Source: an uncultured Alistipes sp.
Lineage (GTDB): Bacteria > Bacteroidota > Bacteroidia > Bacteroidales > Rikenellaceae
Reading direction: 5' to 3'
NCBI GenBank assembly: GCA_900552955.1
Contig: USBO01000038.1
Location: 1 to 14,367 of the forward strand
DNA: 14,367 bases
Shown here: in pieces, positions 1-6,748 of the stretch
Position numbering within the stretch: the first letter of the stretch is position 1
Layout: each line of letters starts with the position of its first letter
The notes under the pieces: generated by a model
Databases searched by the model: none
Seen by the model: the letters and a program-made list of their open reading frames with translations, nothing else
What the model was told of the DNA's origin: nothing
Translations under genes and position numbers: made by a program

Positions 1-291
1 GGCTTGGGGAAGCCGGCCGTCGGGGGCGAGGAGGGGGAGGCTGATGGTGGTGCCGGTGAGGGTGAAGGCGTCGGTGCCGAAATATTCAGTGTTGCTGCCA
101 TCGGTGGGGAGGGTGCAGAGGAGATTGTAGGTGCCGGCTTCTACATCGACAGGTTGGTCGTGGAGGACGGTGGCAACGATGCGATCCTCACGGGCGGGAT
201 CGGTGAGGATGGCGGGTAGCAGAGGGTTGGCGACGCCGGGGGCGCTGAGTAAAATTCGGCCGGGGTTTTCGATGGGATCGCCGTCTGGGTC
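1..291 (-). CDS. Fragment of an unrecognised protein beyond a probable chimeric junction
   Basis: Read on the minus strand, this stretch is open for about 97 codons and runs off the window edge. The peptide starts near DPDGDPIENPGRIL and later contains TYNLLCTLPTDGSNTEYFGT. The composition (Thr, Leu, Pro, Asp rich, probably beta-strand) looks like real secreted or surface protein, but I do not recognise a family. No start codon lies in this frame before it enters the U32 peptidase sequence, so its 5' end is missing. Codon use differs from the neighbours: alanine is almost always GCC and leucine almost always CTC, with few GCG or CTG codons. It is out of frame with the U32 gene it abuts. It could be a piece of another genome joined by misassembly, or a true rearrangement. 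That it is coding is an inference from the open frame and composition. Confidence 0.4.
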
Positions 292-623
292 GAGGCGTGC
301 AGCTCGACGGGCAGCGACATGCGCCGCAGCGCCATGTCCTGCACGATGAGCGCGTCGACGCCCGCAGCGATCAGCTCGCGCGCCTGCTGCCCGGCATCGG
401 CGAGTTCGTCGTCGTAGAGCAGCGTGTTGAGCGCGGCATGCACCCGCACGCCGTAGAGATGCGCATACTCCGCCGCACGACGAATGTCGTCCGCCGTGTT
501 CGCGGCCGCATGGCGCGCACCGAAGCGCGCGCCGCCGATGTAGATCGCATCGGCGCCGGCGTCGACGGCCGCGACCGCCGACTCGTAATCCCGCGCAGGG
601 GCCAGCAATTCGAGTCGTTTCAT
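141..623 (-). CDS. U32-family peptidase, N-terminal fragment fused to out-of-frame sequence
   Basis: The first ~116 residues match the conserved N terminus of U32 (collagenase-like, YegQ/RlhA-type) peptidases. They start MKRLELLAPARDYESAV and include DAGADAIYIGG (21-31), the LNTLLY strand (65-70), DALIVQD (90-96) and the diagnostic ELHASTQTAI (107-116). After residue 116 (base 276) the family likeness stops, and a low-complexity Pro/Ser tail runs 44 codons to a TAG at 141-143. Bacteroidota members are usually several hundred residues long, so roughly the last three quarters, including the usual catalytic or cofactor region, is missing. I chose the ATG at 621-623 because it gives the family's standard MKxLELLAPA start; the open frame continues upstream only as antisense of serS. 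Read this as a broken or chimeric gene, not a functional short protein. Confidence 0.75.
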   Translation of the reverse strand: MKRLELLAPARDYESAVAAVDAGADAIYIGGARFGARHAAANTADDIRRAAEYAHLYGVRVHAALNTLLYDDELADAGQQARELIAAGVDALIVQDMALRRMSLPVELHASTQTAIPSKTPAEFYSAPPASPTLCYPPSSPIPPVRIASLPPSSTTNLSM

Positions 624-625
624 CT

Positions 626-694
626 CCGCAGGGAAAGCCGGAGGCCGGCCGGCGACGCTGCCGGACGAACGGCTCCGGGCCGCATTCCCTGCGG
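626..694 (-). other. Nested inverted repeat in the 5' leader of the U32 gene
   Basis: CCGCAGGGAA (626-635) is perfectly repeated inverted as TTCCCTGCGG (685-694). Inside it, CCGGAG (638-643) pairs with CTCCGG (673-678). The structure fills almost the whole gap between the probable transcription start and the U32 start codon, so the messenger leader could fold into one long stem. High GC makes chance pairing easier, and no known riboswitch is recognised. Confidence 0.4.
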
Positions 695-702
695 CAAAGA
701 TA
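695..702 (-). promoter_or_regulatory. Putative -7 box for the U32 peptidase gene
   Basis: On the minus strand these bases read TATCTTTG, an exact match to the Bacteroidota -7 consensus TAnnTTTG, about 70 bases before the U32 ATG. A clear -33 TTTG at the usual spacing is not present (the nearest is TGTG-like), so support is partial. Confidence 0.45.
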
Positions 703-707
703 GCGAA

Positions 708-742
708 AAAAGCGGCGGCGCGCCACACGCTCCGCCGCTTTT
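708..742. terminator. Bidirectional-type hairpin between U32 and serS
   Basis: AAAAGCGGCGG (708-718) and CCGCCGCTTTT (732-742) are a perfect 11-bp inverted repeat, extended by an inner GCG/CGC pairing. An A tract on one side and a T tract on the other give it the shape of a two-way intrinsic terminator. It lies between two divergent genes, immediately upstream of the U32 -7 box, where neither gene needs a terminator. Confidence 0.45.
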
Positions 743-764
743 CGACGCCGATGGGATGTGAAGA

Positions 765-818
765 CCGGTAGCGACGCCCCGAAAAGTCGCTTCCGGCGGG
801 CGAACGGCCCGTTTTTTT
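765..818 (+). terminator. Orphan hairpin pair followed by seven T's, upstream of serS
   Basis: A first hairpin (CCGG 765-768 / CCGG 793-796 around GCGAC 771-775 / GTCGC 786-790) is followed directly by CGGGC (797-801) / GCCCG (807-811) and then TTTTTTT (812-818). This is a classic plus-strand intrinsic terminator shape. No plus-strand gene precedes it in the window, and the serS -7 box lies downstream of it. It may end an unseen small RNA or antisense transcript, or insulate serS. Confidence 0.4.
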
Positions 819-852
819 GTCCGGCGAAGGTATCAGATTGTCCGATATTTTA

Positions 853-860
853 TAACTTTG
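853..860 (+). promoter_or_regulatory. Putative -7 box of the serS promoter
   Basis: TAACTTTG is an exact TAnnTTTG match, 30 bases before the serS ATG. The closest upstream TTG (838-840) is only 12 bases away and the TTTG at 816-819 is too far, so the -33 element is weak or absent. The predicted leader is short (about 20-25 bases) and A-rich before the ATG, as is usual where Shine-Dalgarno sites are not used. Confidence 0.55.
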
Positions 861-890
861 CGTCTCGGAAACGTTTAACCGCAAAAAACG

Positions 891-2162
891 ATGCTTACAC
901 TCAAACAACTCCGCGATGACAAGGAGACGGCCATCCGGCGTCTGGCCAAGAAGGGCGTGGACGCACGTCCCGTCATCGAACGGATCGAGCAGCTCGACGA
1001 CCGCCGCAAGGCGATCCAGCAAGAGTTGGACAACTGTCTGGCGCAGCAGAACCAAGCCGCCAAGATGATCGGCGCGCTGATGGGACAGGGCGCACGCGAC
1101 GAGGCCGAAGCCAAGAAGGCCGAAGTGGCGGCCCTCAAGGAGAGGTCGGTGAAACTTTCGGCCGAGATGAAGCAGACGTCCGACGCCCTGCAGGCCGAGA
1201 TCGTCCTGCTGCCCAACTTCCCCGCCGAGATCGTCCCCGAGGGCACCTCGGCCGAGGACAATCTGGTGGTGAAACTCGAGGAGAGCTACACGCCGCTGCC
1301 CGCCGATGCGCTGCCGCACTGGGAGCTGGCCAAGAAATACGACATCATCGACTTCGATCTGGGCGTGAAACTGACCGGCGCAGGATTCCCCGTCTACAAA
1401 GGCAAGGGCGCCCGTCTGCAGCGCGCGCTGATAAACTATTTTCTCGACTATAACACCCGCGCGGGCTATCTGGAGGTCGAACCTCCCGTGATGGTCAACG
1501 AAGCCTCGGGCTTCGGCACGGGGCAGCTGCCCGACAAGGAGGGACAGATGTACCACGCCACGGCCGACAATTTCTACCTCGTCCCGACGGCCGAGGTGCC
1601 CGTGACGAACATCTTCCGCGACGTGATCCTCGACGAGAGGGAGTTCCCCGTCAAGATGACCGCCTACACCCCCTGCTTCCGCCGCGAGGCGGGCTCCTAC
1701 GGCAAGGACGTGCGCGGTCTGAACCGTCTGCACCAGTTCGACAAGGTGGAGATCGTGCGGCTGTCGCTGCCCGAGACCTCCTACGAGGCGCTCGACGACA
1801 TGGTGGCCCACGTCGAGGGGCTGGTCAAGTCACTCGGACTGCCCTACCGCATCCTGCGGCTGTGCGGCGGCGACATGTCGTTCACCTCGGCGCTGACTTA
1901 CGACTTCGAGGTCTACTCCGAAGCGCAGAAACGCTGGCTGGAGGTGTCGTCCGTCTCGAACTTCGAGTCGTTCCAGGCCAACAGACTGAAGCTCAGATAC
2001 CGCGACGCCGACAAGAAGATCCGGCTGGCACACACGCTCAACGGCTCGTCGCTCGCGCTGCCGCGTATCGTGGCGGCCCTGCTCGAGAACAATCAGACGC
2101 CCGAAGGCATCCGCATCCCCGAGGTGCTGATTCCCTACACGGGGTTTGATATTATCAAATAA
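891..2162 (+). CDS. serS: Seryl-tRNA synthetase
   Basis: This 423-residue class II aminoacyl-tRNA synthetase charges tRNA-Ser with serine using ATP in the cytoplasm; length is normal for the family. Residues 1-105 are charged and heptad-like, matching the long antiparallel coiled-coil arm that grips the tRNA. The catalytic core follows: motif 1 region about 179-203, the serine-binding TAE at 233-235, motif 2 about 259-285 with FRREAGSYGKDVRGL, and motif 3 about 382-400 with LNGSSLALPR. All class II signature residues seem intact. The start MLTLKQLRDD is the usual family N terminus. There is no convincing Shine-Dalgarno; an A-rich stretch precedes the ATG. The ferredoxin gene follows 44 bases later with its own promoter, so serS is probably transcribed alone or with partial read-through. 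Confidence 0.97.
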   Translation: MLTLKQLRDDKETAIRRLAKKGVDARPVIERIEQLDDRRKAIQQELDNCLAQQNQAAKMIGALMGQGARDEAEAKKAEVAALKERSVKLSAEMKQTSDALQAEIVLLPNFPAEIVPEGTSAEDNLVVKLEESYTPLPADALPHWELAKKYDIIDFDLGVKLTGAGFPVYKGKGARLQRALINYFLDYNTRAGYLEVEPPVMVNEASGFGTGQLPDKEGQMYHATADNFYLVPTAEVPVTNIFRDVILDEREFPVKMTAYTPCFRREAGSYGKDVRGLNRLHQFDKVEIVRLSLPETSYEALDDMVAHVEGLVKSLGLPYRILRLCGGDMSFTSALTYDFEVYSEAQKRWLEVSSVSNFESFQANRLKLRYRDADKKIRLAHTLNGSSLALPRIVAALLENNQTPEGIRIPEVLIPYTGFDIIK

Positions 2163-2176
2163 AGTTTTTATATTTG
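2145..2176 (+). promoter_or_regulatory. Ferredoxin promoter, TTTG-N20-TATATTTG
   Basis: TTTG (2145-2148) and TATATTTG (2169-2176) are separated by exactly 20 bases, a full match to the Bacteroidota housekeeping promoter. The -33 element lies inside the last codons of serS. The expected start point near 2183 leaves a leader of about 24 bases ending in seven A's before the ferredoxin ATG. Confidence 0.75.
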
Positions 2177-2206
2177 CGAAACAGTTAACTCAAATTCGAT
2201 AAAAAA

Positions 2207-2374
2207 ATGGCTTACAAAATTACCGACGCATGTGTTGCATGCGGTACTTGTATCGGCGAATGTCCGGTGGAGGCAATCTCGGCCGGCGATATCTATGTGA
2301 TCGATCCCGATAAGTGCATCGACTGCGGAACCTGCGCAGGCGTGTGCCCCAGCGAGGCGATCATCCCCGAATAG
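2207..2374 (+). CDS. 2[4Fe-4S] ferredoxin
   Basis: A 55-residue bacterial-type ferredoxin, starting MAYKITDACV and ending AIIPE. It carries two complete cluster-binding motifs of the form CxxCxxCxxxCP: Cys 9, 12, 15, 19 and Cys 37, 40, 43, 47. Each motif binds clusters in the crossed pattern known for clostridial-type ferredoxins. The protein is a small soluble electron carrier, in anaerobes typically serving pyruvate:ferredoxin oxidoreductase, hydrogenases or Rnf; the actual partner cannot be told from this window. Length and motif spacing are typical. The gene has its own promoter and short A-rich leader, and a hairpin terminator about 100 bases downstream, so it is probably expressed as a strong single-gene unit. 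Confidence 0.95.
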   Translation: MAYKITDACVACGTCIGECPVEAISAGDIYVIDPDKCIDCGTCAGVCPSEAIIPE

Positions 2375-2471
2375 TTCGCTTTTTTGCGAGACGTTTTCCC
2401 GCCTCGGCCCATAGCTCGGACCGCGTCCGGCTGCGCCCGGCTTATCGAAAACGTTCGTCGTCGCAAGAACG

Positions 2472-2508
2472 TGCGTCCCGACCGTAGCGGCCGGGACGCA
2501 TTTCGTTT
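2472..2508 (+). terminator. Terminator after the ferredoxin gene
   Basis: TGCGTCCCG (2472-2480) pairs with CGGGACGCA (2492-2500). Inside, CCG/CGG pair after one A-C mismatch around a TAG loop, and TTTCGTTT follows. The orientation suits the ferredoxin transcript. A smaller hairpin, ACGTTC (2451-2456) / GAACGT (2467-2472), followed by TTTCG on the minus strand, could serve the convergent DUF4251 gene. The ~76 bases between the ferredoxin stop and this structure hold nothing else I recognise. Confidence 0.6.
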
Positions 2509-2523
2509 CCGGAGAACGGTCCG

Positions 2524-3102
2524 TCACAGCGCGGTGCCTCTGAAGATCCGCGATTCGTCCAGCGGAATCAGTACGCCGGCCAGCTGAATCCGGTTGGAGC
2601 TGAAGTTGGGATCAATCGACACCGAAGCCCTGTCGCTTCCTTCGTAGAGCCGGATGTTGAGCGTCGCCGAGATGCCCCGGCCGAATACGTTCATCGAAAA
2701 GAGGATGTCGCCCCGCTTCAGCCGCTCCATGCGAATGCCGGAAGCACGTCCCTCCAGCGTGATGCCGCCGACCCCGTTGGGGCCGCCGCCCATGAACGGA
2801 GCGACCTGCACGGTGGCCATATCGCCGGAAAGGGTCACGAAGTTGGTATCGGACGAGACAAAAACCACCCGTCCGCGCCGCAGCGTCAGCTGATCGGCCT
2901 CCAGCGCGAATTCGCGGCGCTCGAGGCTCCGCAGCGCCTTGAGATATGCGATCGAATCCGTAAGAGCCTTTTCGTGACGGAGCCGTTCGCGCTCGGCGGC
3001 ATTCGTTCGCTCGGTCTGCACGCGGCCGCGCCGCGTCGACGGCTGCTCGGCAACCGCGCAGCCTGCCAGCAGGCAGACCATCAGTAGAATCGGTGCTTTC
3101 AT
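2524..3102 (-). CDS. DUF4251 domain-containing lipoprotein
   Basis: This is a 192-residue envelope lipoprotein. I chose the ATG at 3100-3102 because it starts directly at a lipoprotein signal peptide (MKAPILLMVCLLAGC) with lipobox LAGC and lipidated Cys 15; the frame runs 26 codons further upstream but that extension is Arg-rich and unlike a leader. A charged helical linker (about 22-65) is followed by the DUF4251 domain (about 70-192). Its features include FALEADQLTLRRG, VFVSSDTNFVTLSG, a Gly-rich turn (GGGPNGVGGITLEG), FSMNVFGRGISATLNI and NFSSNRIQLAG, matching my memory of the family. Function is unknown; the family is common in gut Bacteroidota and predicted to be beta-rich and periplasm- or surface-exposed. 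It converges on the ferredoxin gene and stands after the terminator hairpin of the M16 peptidase operon, so it is probably its own transcription unit. Confidence 0.85.
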   Translation of the reverse strand: MKAPILLMVCLLAGCAVAEQPSTRRGRVQTERTNAAERERLRHEKALTDSIAYLKALRSLERREFALEADQLTLRRGRVVFVSSDTNFVTLSGDMATVQVAPFMGGGPNGVGGITLEGRASGIRMERLKRGDILFSMNVFGRGISATLNIRLYEGSDRASVSIDPNFSSNRIQLAGVLIPLDESRIFRGTAL

Positions 3103-3172
3103 ATAGGTGTTTTTTCGGACGACCCTGCAAAATGCGTGCTCGAATCGCATGCGGCGGCGCACGATTCCGCCC

Positions 3173-3220
3173 GAATGCAAAGGCGGCGGATTCCATCGGG
3201 AATCCGCCGCCTTTGCATTC
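3173..3220. terminator. Perfect 22-bp hairpin downstream of the M16 peptidase
   Basis: The arms 3173-3194 and 3199-3220 are perfect reverse complements around a 4-base ATCG loop. The stem carries AAA near one base and TTT near the other, but no long T run follows. It sits 39 bases after the M16 stop and 70 bases before the DUF4251 start on the same strand, as expected for the terminator of the pan/M16 operon. Confidence 0.6.
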
Positions 3221-3259
3221 CGACCCGCTGCGGCCGGACGTTCCGCCGCGCGTGCCGGA

Positions 3260-6163
3260 CTAATATCCGAACAGCTCGCGCTGGCTCACTTCGCGCACGG
3301 GGCCGAGCGTGCGCAGGTAGTCCATGTCAATGTCGCTGCGGTCGCCCAGAATGCTGTAGGTGTATTTGCGTCCTTTGACCCACTTGTCATGGAAGGCCTT
3401 CACGTCGGCGAGCGTCATGCCCTGCACGGCGTCGTAGACGGCCTTGTTGCGATCGAAATCGACCCCCATTTCGCGCGCCGACACGAAACTCCACAGCACG
3501 TTGTCGCGCACGGTGCGCTGCGTGGAGAGGTTCGCCAGAATGCCCTGCTTGGCCAGTTCGAAAGCCTTCTCCGACTCGGGCATGTTCTCGATGATCTGGT
3601 CGAACGCCTCGACGGCCTGCCGCATCTTGTCGTTCTGCGTGGCGATGAAGGCGTAGAAGATGTAGGGATCGTCCTTGTCGCGCATCTCGGAGAAGGTGGC
3701 GAAGGCGGTGTAGGCCAGCGAACGCGCCTCGCGCATCTCCTGGAAGACCACGGCGTTCATCCCGCCGCCGAAGTAGCTGTTGAAGAGCGTCGCGCCCGGA
3801 TCGTTGTCGGTCGAGAACCTCTCGCCGCGGTTCGAATACTGGAGGTAGTAGATCTGCTTGGCATCGTACTGCGCAACGTTGACCTCGCTCCGATCGACGG
3901 TCAGCAGCGGGAAGCGCACCTGCTTCACCGGCTCGAGCTCCTGCGCCGTGCAGTGGAGCGCATCGAGCGCGGCGACGAGCTTCGGCTCCCTCTCGGGACC
4001 GTAATACATCACGTAGTGATCGTAGTCGCTCAGACTGCGGATACGCGCCAGCAGTTCGTCGGACGTGAGGGCCATGAGCTGCTCATCGGTGAGCGTCCGC
4101 GCCTGAATCGCCGCAGGCCCGTAGAAGGTGTACTGCTGCAACGCGCGGAAGTTGGCATTCTGGTTCAGCTTGGCGTCATTGCGCGCCTTCATCACGTTGG
4201 CCTTGAGCTGCGCGAGCACCGCGTCGTCGCCCTTGACGTTCTGCATGTAGGTCTCGGCCAGCGTCACCGCTTTGTCCATATTCTCTGCAAGACCGCTGAT
4301 CGTCACGTAGATGCGCTCGCCTCCCGTGCGGATGCCGAACGAGCAGGCCAGATCGTAGAACTCGCGCTGGATCTCCTGCAACGACTGGGTGTCGGTGCCC
4401 AGCAGATCGAAATAGTCGGCCGCGATGCCGAAGGCGGGGTCGGTCGTCGTACCGAAATCATAGACGTAGTAGAGGCTGAACAATCCGTTGGTGGTGTTCT
4501 GCTTGTACAGCAGCTCGATGTCCTGCTTCAGCTTGCCGACGGAGAGATCCTGCGCGAAATCGAGGAACACCGGCTGGATAGCCTCGACCTCGGAGGTCTG
4601 GACAGCGGCAAGGAACTCCGATGCCTTGTCGCGGTTGGTCGCGATGGGGGTGATCTGCGGTTTGTCGATCTTGTGGATATTGGGATCGACGCCCTGACGC
4701 TTGTAGACAGCCGCATAGGCCGTAGGATCGAGTTTCTCGCCCGCCCATGCCACGATATCGGCCTTGGTCACCTTCGAGAGACGATCCAGCCCGCCGACGG
4801 CATGTTTCCAGTCGACGCCGTTGATGAACGCGTCGACGTAAGCCATCGCACGGTTGCCGTTCTCCTCGAGCTGCTGCATCTCGCTGCGCTTGTAGTTGGC
4901 GATGGTCGAGGCCAGCAGCTCCTCGTCGAAGTCGCCGGCGCGCAGCTTCCCGATCTCGGCCAGCAGCAGGTCGCGCGCCTCCTCGAGCGTCTGCCCGGGC
5001 TTGGGATAGCCCACGGCCACCAGCATACCGTAATCGGCAAGCTGCACACCCTCGGCGCCGACGCCCAGCATTTTCTGCTGCTGCTGGATGTCGACGTCCA
5101 TCAGACCGCACTTGCCGTTCGAGAGCAGCGAGCCCACGAGCTGGATCATATCGGCGTCCTCGCTCGAAGCGCCGCCGGTGCGCCAGCCCAGATAGACCAT
5201 CTCGGCCTCCTGTCCCAGCACCGTCTTCTCGACGGGAGCCGTCATCGCCGGCTCGGGCTCGAAGCTCCATTCGGGCAGCTCGGGATTGGGTTGCAGCGAA
5301 CCGAAATACTTGTCGATCGTGGCGATCATCCGGTCGGGATCGAAATCGCCCGAGAGGCAAATGGCCATGTTGTTGGGTACGTAGTAGGTCTTATAGTAGT
5401 TCTTGATGTTGGTGATCGACGGATTCTTCAGGTCGTCCTGCGTCCCCAGCACCGAGTGCATACCGTAGGGATGGTGCGGGTAGAGCGCCATCATCAGCGA
5501 ATCGAACATCTTGCGGCTGTCGCGCGTGAGCGACATGTTGTACTCCTCGTAGACGGTCTCCAGCTCGGTGTGGAAACCGCGGATCACCGCATTGGCGAAG
5601 CGGTCGGACTGGATCCTGGCCCAGTCGTCGATACGGTTCGAGGGGATCTCCTCGGTGTAGACCGTCATGTCGTACGACGTGAAGGCGTTGGTGCCCGAGG
5701 CGCCGATGGCCGACATCAGTTTGTCGTACTCGTTGGGAATGGCCAGCTTCGAAGCCTCCTGCGACACGGAGTCGATGCGGGCGTAGACGGCACGGCGCTC
5801 GTCGGGATCGGTCGTGGTGCGATAGACCTCGAACAGACGCTCGATCTCGTCGAGCATCGGACGCTCGGCCTCGAAATTCTGGGTGCCGAACTGCTCGGTG
5901 CCCTTGAACATCAGGTGCTCGAAGTAGTGCGCCAGACCGGTCGTCTCGAGCGGGTCGTTCTTCGACCCCACGCGCACGGCGATGTAGGTCTGGATGCGGG
6001 GAGCCTCCTCGTTCACGGTCATGTAGACCTTCAATCCGTTGTCCAGCGTGTAGATACGGCTATGCATGGGGTCGCCGGCAACCTCCGTATAGCGGTACTT
6101 CGAACACGACGCAACGACAAGGCACAACGCCGCTGCCGCTACCATTGAAAACACTCTTTTCAT
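3260..6163 (-). CDS. M16-family zinc metallopeptidase lipoprotein
   Basis: A 967-residue two-half insulinase/pitrilysin-type peptidase. The N terminus is a lipoprotein signal with lipobox VASC and Cys 20, placing it in the periplasm or at the outer membrane. The inverted zinc motif HYFEH is at 79-83, with Glu 82 the likely catalytic base. The third zinc ligand is probably Glu 207 in ETVYEEYN, with Glu 200 one helix turn pair earlier. A helical insertion (about 97-150) makes the His-to-Glu spacing much longer than the ~76 residues of classical members. The second half keeps the substrate-gripping Arg 811 and Tyr 818 (MREARSLAY) after a Gly-rich SYFGGGMNA turn. Such proteins degrade peptides inside a closed chamber. 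It is the last gene of a probable panC-panD-DUF456-M16 operon, 22 bases after the DUF456 stop. All catalytic residues appear present. Confidence 0.93.
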   Translation of the reverse strand: MKRVFSMVAAAALCLVVASCSKYRYTEVAGDPMHSRIYTLDNGLKVYMTVNEEAPRIQTYIAVRVGSKNDPLETTGLAHYFEHLMFKGTEQFGTQNFEAERPMLDEIERLFEVYRTTTDPDERRAVYARIDSVSQEASKLAIPNEYDKLMSAIGASGTNAFTSYDMTVYTEEIPSNRIDDWARIQSDRFANAVIRGFHTELETVYEEYNMSLTRDSRKMFDSLMMALYPHHPYGMHSVLGTQDDLKNPSITNIKNYYKTYYVPNNMAICLSGDFDPDRMIATIDKYFGSLQPNPELPEWSFEPEPAMTAPVEKTVLGQEAEMVYLGWRTGGASSEDADMIQLVGSLLSNGKCGLMDVDIQQQQKMLGVGAEGVQLADYGMLVAVGYPKPGQTLEEARDLLLAEIGKLRAGDFDEELLASTIANYKRSEMQQLEENGNRAMAYVDAFINGVDWKHAVGGLDRLSKVTKADIVAWAGEKLDPTAYAAVYKRQGVDPNIHKIDKPQITPIATNRDKASEFLAAVQTSEVEAIQPVFLDFAQDLSVGKLKQDIELLYKQNTTNGLFSLYYVYDFGTTTDPAFGIAADYFDLLGTDTQSLQEIQREFYDLACSFGIRTGGERIYVTISGLAENMDKAVTLAETYMQNVKGDDAVLAQLKANVMKARNDAKLNQNANFRALQQYTFYGPAAIQARTLTDEQLMALTSDELLARIRSLSDYDHYVMYYGPEREPKLVAALDALHCTAQELEPVKQVRFPLLTVDRSEVNVAQYDAKQIYYLQYSNRGERFSTDNDPGATLFNSYFGGGMNAVVFQEMREARSLAYTAFATFSEMRDKDDPYIFYAFIATQNDKMRQAVEAFDQIIENMPESEKAFELAKQGILANLSTQRTVRDNVLWSFVSAREMGVDFDRNKAVYDAVQGMTLADVKAFHDKWVKGRKYTYSILGDRSDIDMDYLRTLGPVREVSQRELFGY

Positions 6164-6185
6164 ATGATTACGAGTTTATGTTATC

Positions 6186-6698
6186 TCAAAACACGTCTGC
6201 GAACCACGCCCGCAGCGCCGGCCACGTGTCGGCGACGACGAAGGTCAGCATCCCGATCGACGCGACCAGCTTGATGCCCGTCCCCACCAGAAACGACAGG
6301 AACGACCCCACGCCGACGATCAGCGCCCGCCGCACCTCCGTCCGGTCGCGGAGCAACTCGCCCGCCACGGCCCCCGCGAAGGGCCCCAGCACGATGCCGA
6401 CCGGTCCGCCCGCAAACAGCCCCGCGATCAGCCCCACCGTGGCGCCGATCATTCCGGCCCGCGTGCCGCCGAAGAGCTTGGCCATGTAGCCGGGCAGAAA
6501 ATAGTCGACTACCGTCACCGCGGCCGTCAGCCCCGCCCACAGCCACATCGAGGCGGGCGTAAGCGTCGAGTAGCTGCACGCATAGGCGCAGAAAAGTCCC
6601 GCAAAGCTCAGCACGGGGCCGGGCAGCACGGGCACGACACACCCCACGATGCCCGCGAGGCAGCAGAGGAAAGCCAGTATGGAGAGGAACAGATCCAT
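6186..6698 (-). CDS. DUF456 family membrane protein
   Basis: A 170-residue, strongly hydrophobic protein with several transmembrane segments (about 3-23, 29-45, 50-70, 80-112 as a Gly/Ala-rich hairpin, and 124-150). The DUF456 pattern is clear: VVPVLPGPVLSFAGL (22-36), GGTRAGMIGATVGLIAGL and GGPVGIVLGPFAGAVAGEL. Family function is unknown; the Gly-rich repeated helices resemble glycine-zipper packing in the inner membrane. The start MDLFLSILAF is typical. It lies 50 bases after panD and 22 bases before the M16 peptidase on the same strand, with no promoter or terminator seen in the gaps, so co-transcription with panCD is likely but may be incidental. The arrangement does not by itself identify a role. 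Confidence 0.85.
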   Translation of the reverse strand: MDLFLSILAFLCCLAGIVGCVVPVLPGPVLSFAGLFCAYACSYSTLTPASMWLWAGLTAAVTVVDYFLPGYMAKLFGGTRAGMIGATVGLIAGLFAGGPVGIVLGPFAGAVAGELLRDRTEVRRALIVGVGSFLSFLVGTGIKLVASIGMLTFVVADTWPALRAWFADVF

Positions 6699-6748
6699 CT
6701 CATCAGGAAATTATCGTTGCGCGGCGGCCCCCTCGGAGCCGCAGACCG

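Noticed and set aside
624..1811. Long minus-strand frame extending the U32 protein far upstream
   Set aside because: The extension is antisense to serS and to the intergenic promoter region. The family N terminus begins at base 623.
3107..6148. A ~1013-codon open frame on the plus strand opposite the M16 peptidase
   Set aside because: It is exactly antisense to a gene with complete M16 motifs. Its His/Val/Leu/Arg/Gly-rich composition is the usual mirror of high-GC third positions, and it matches no family.
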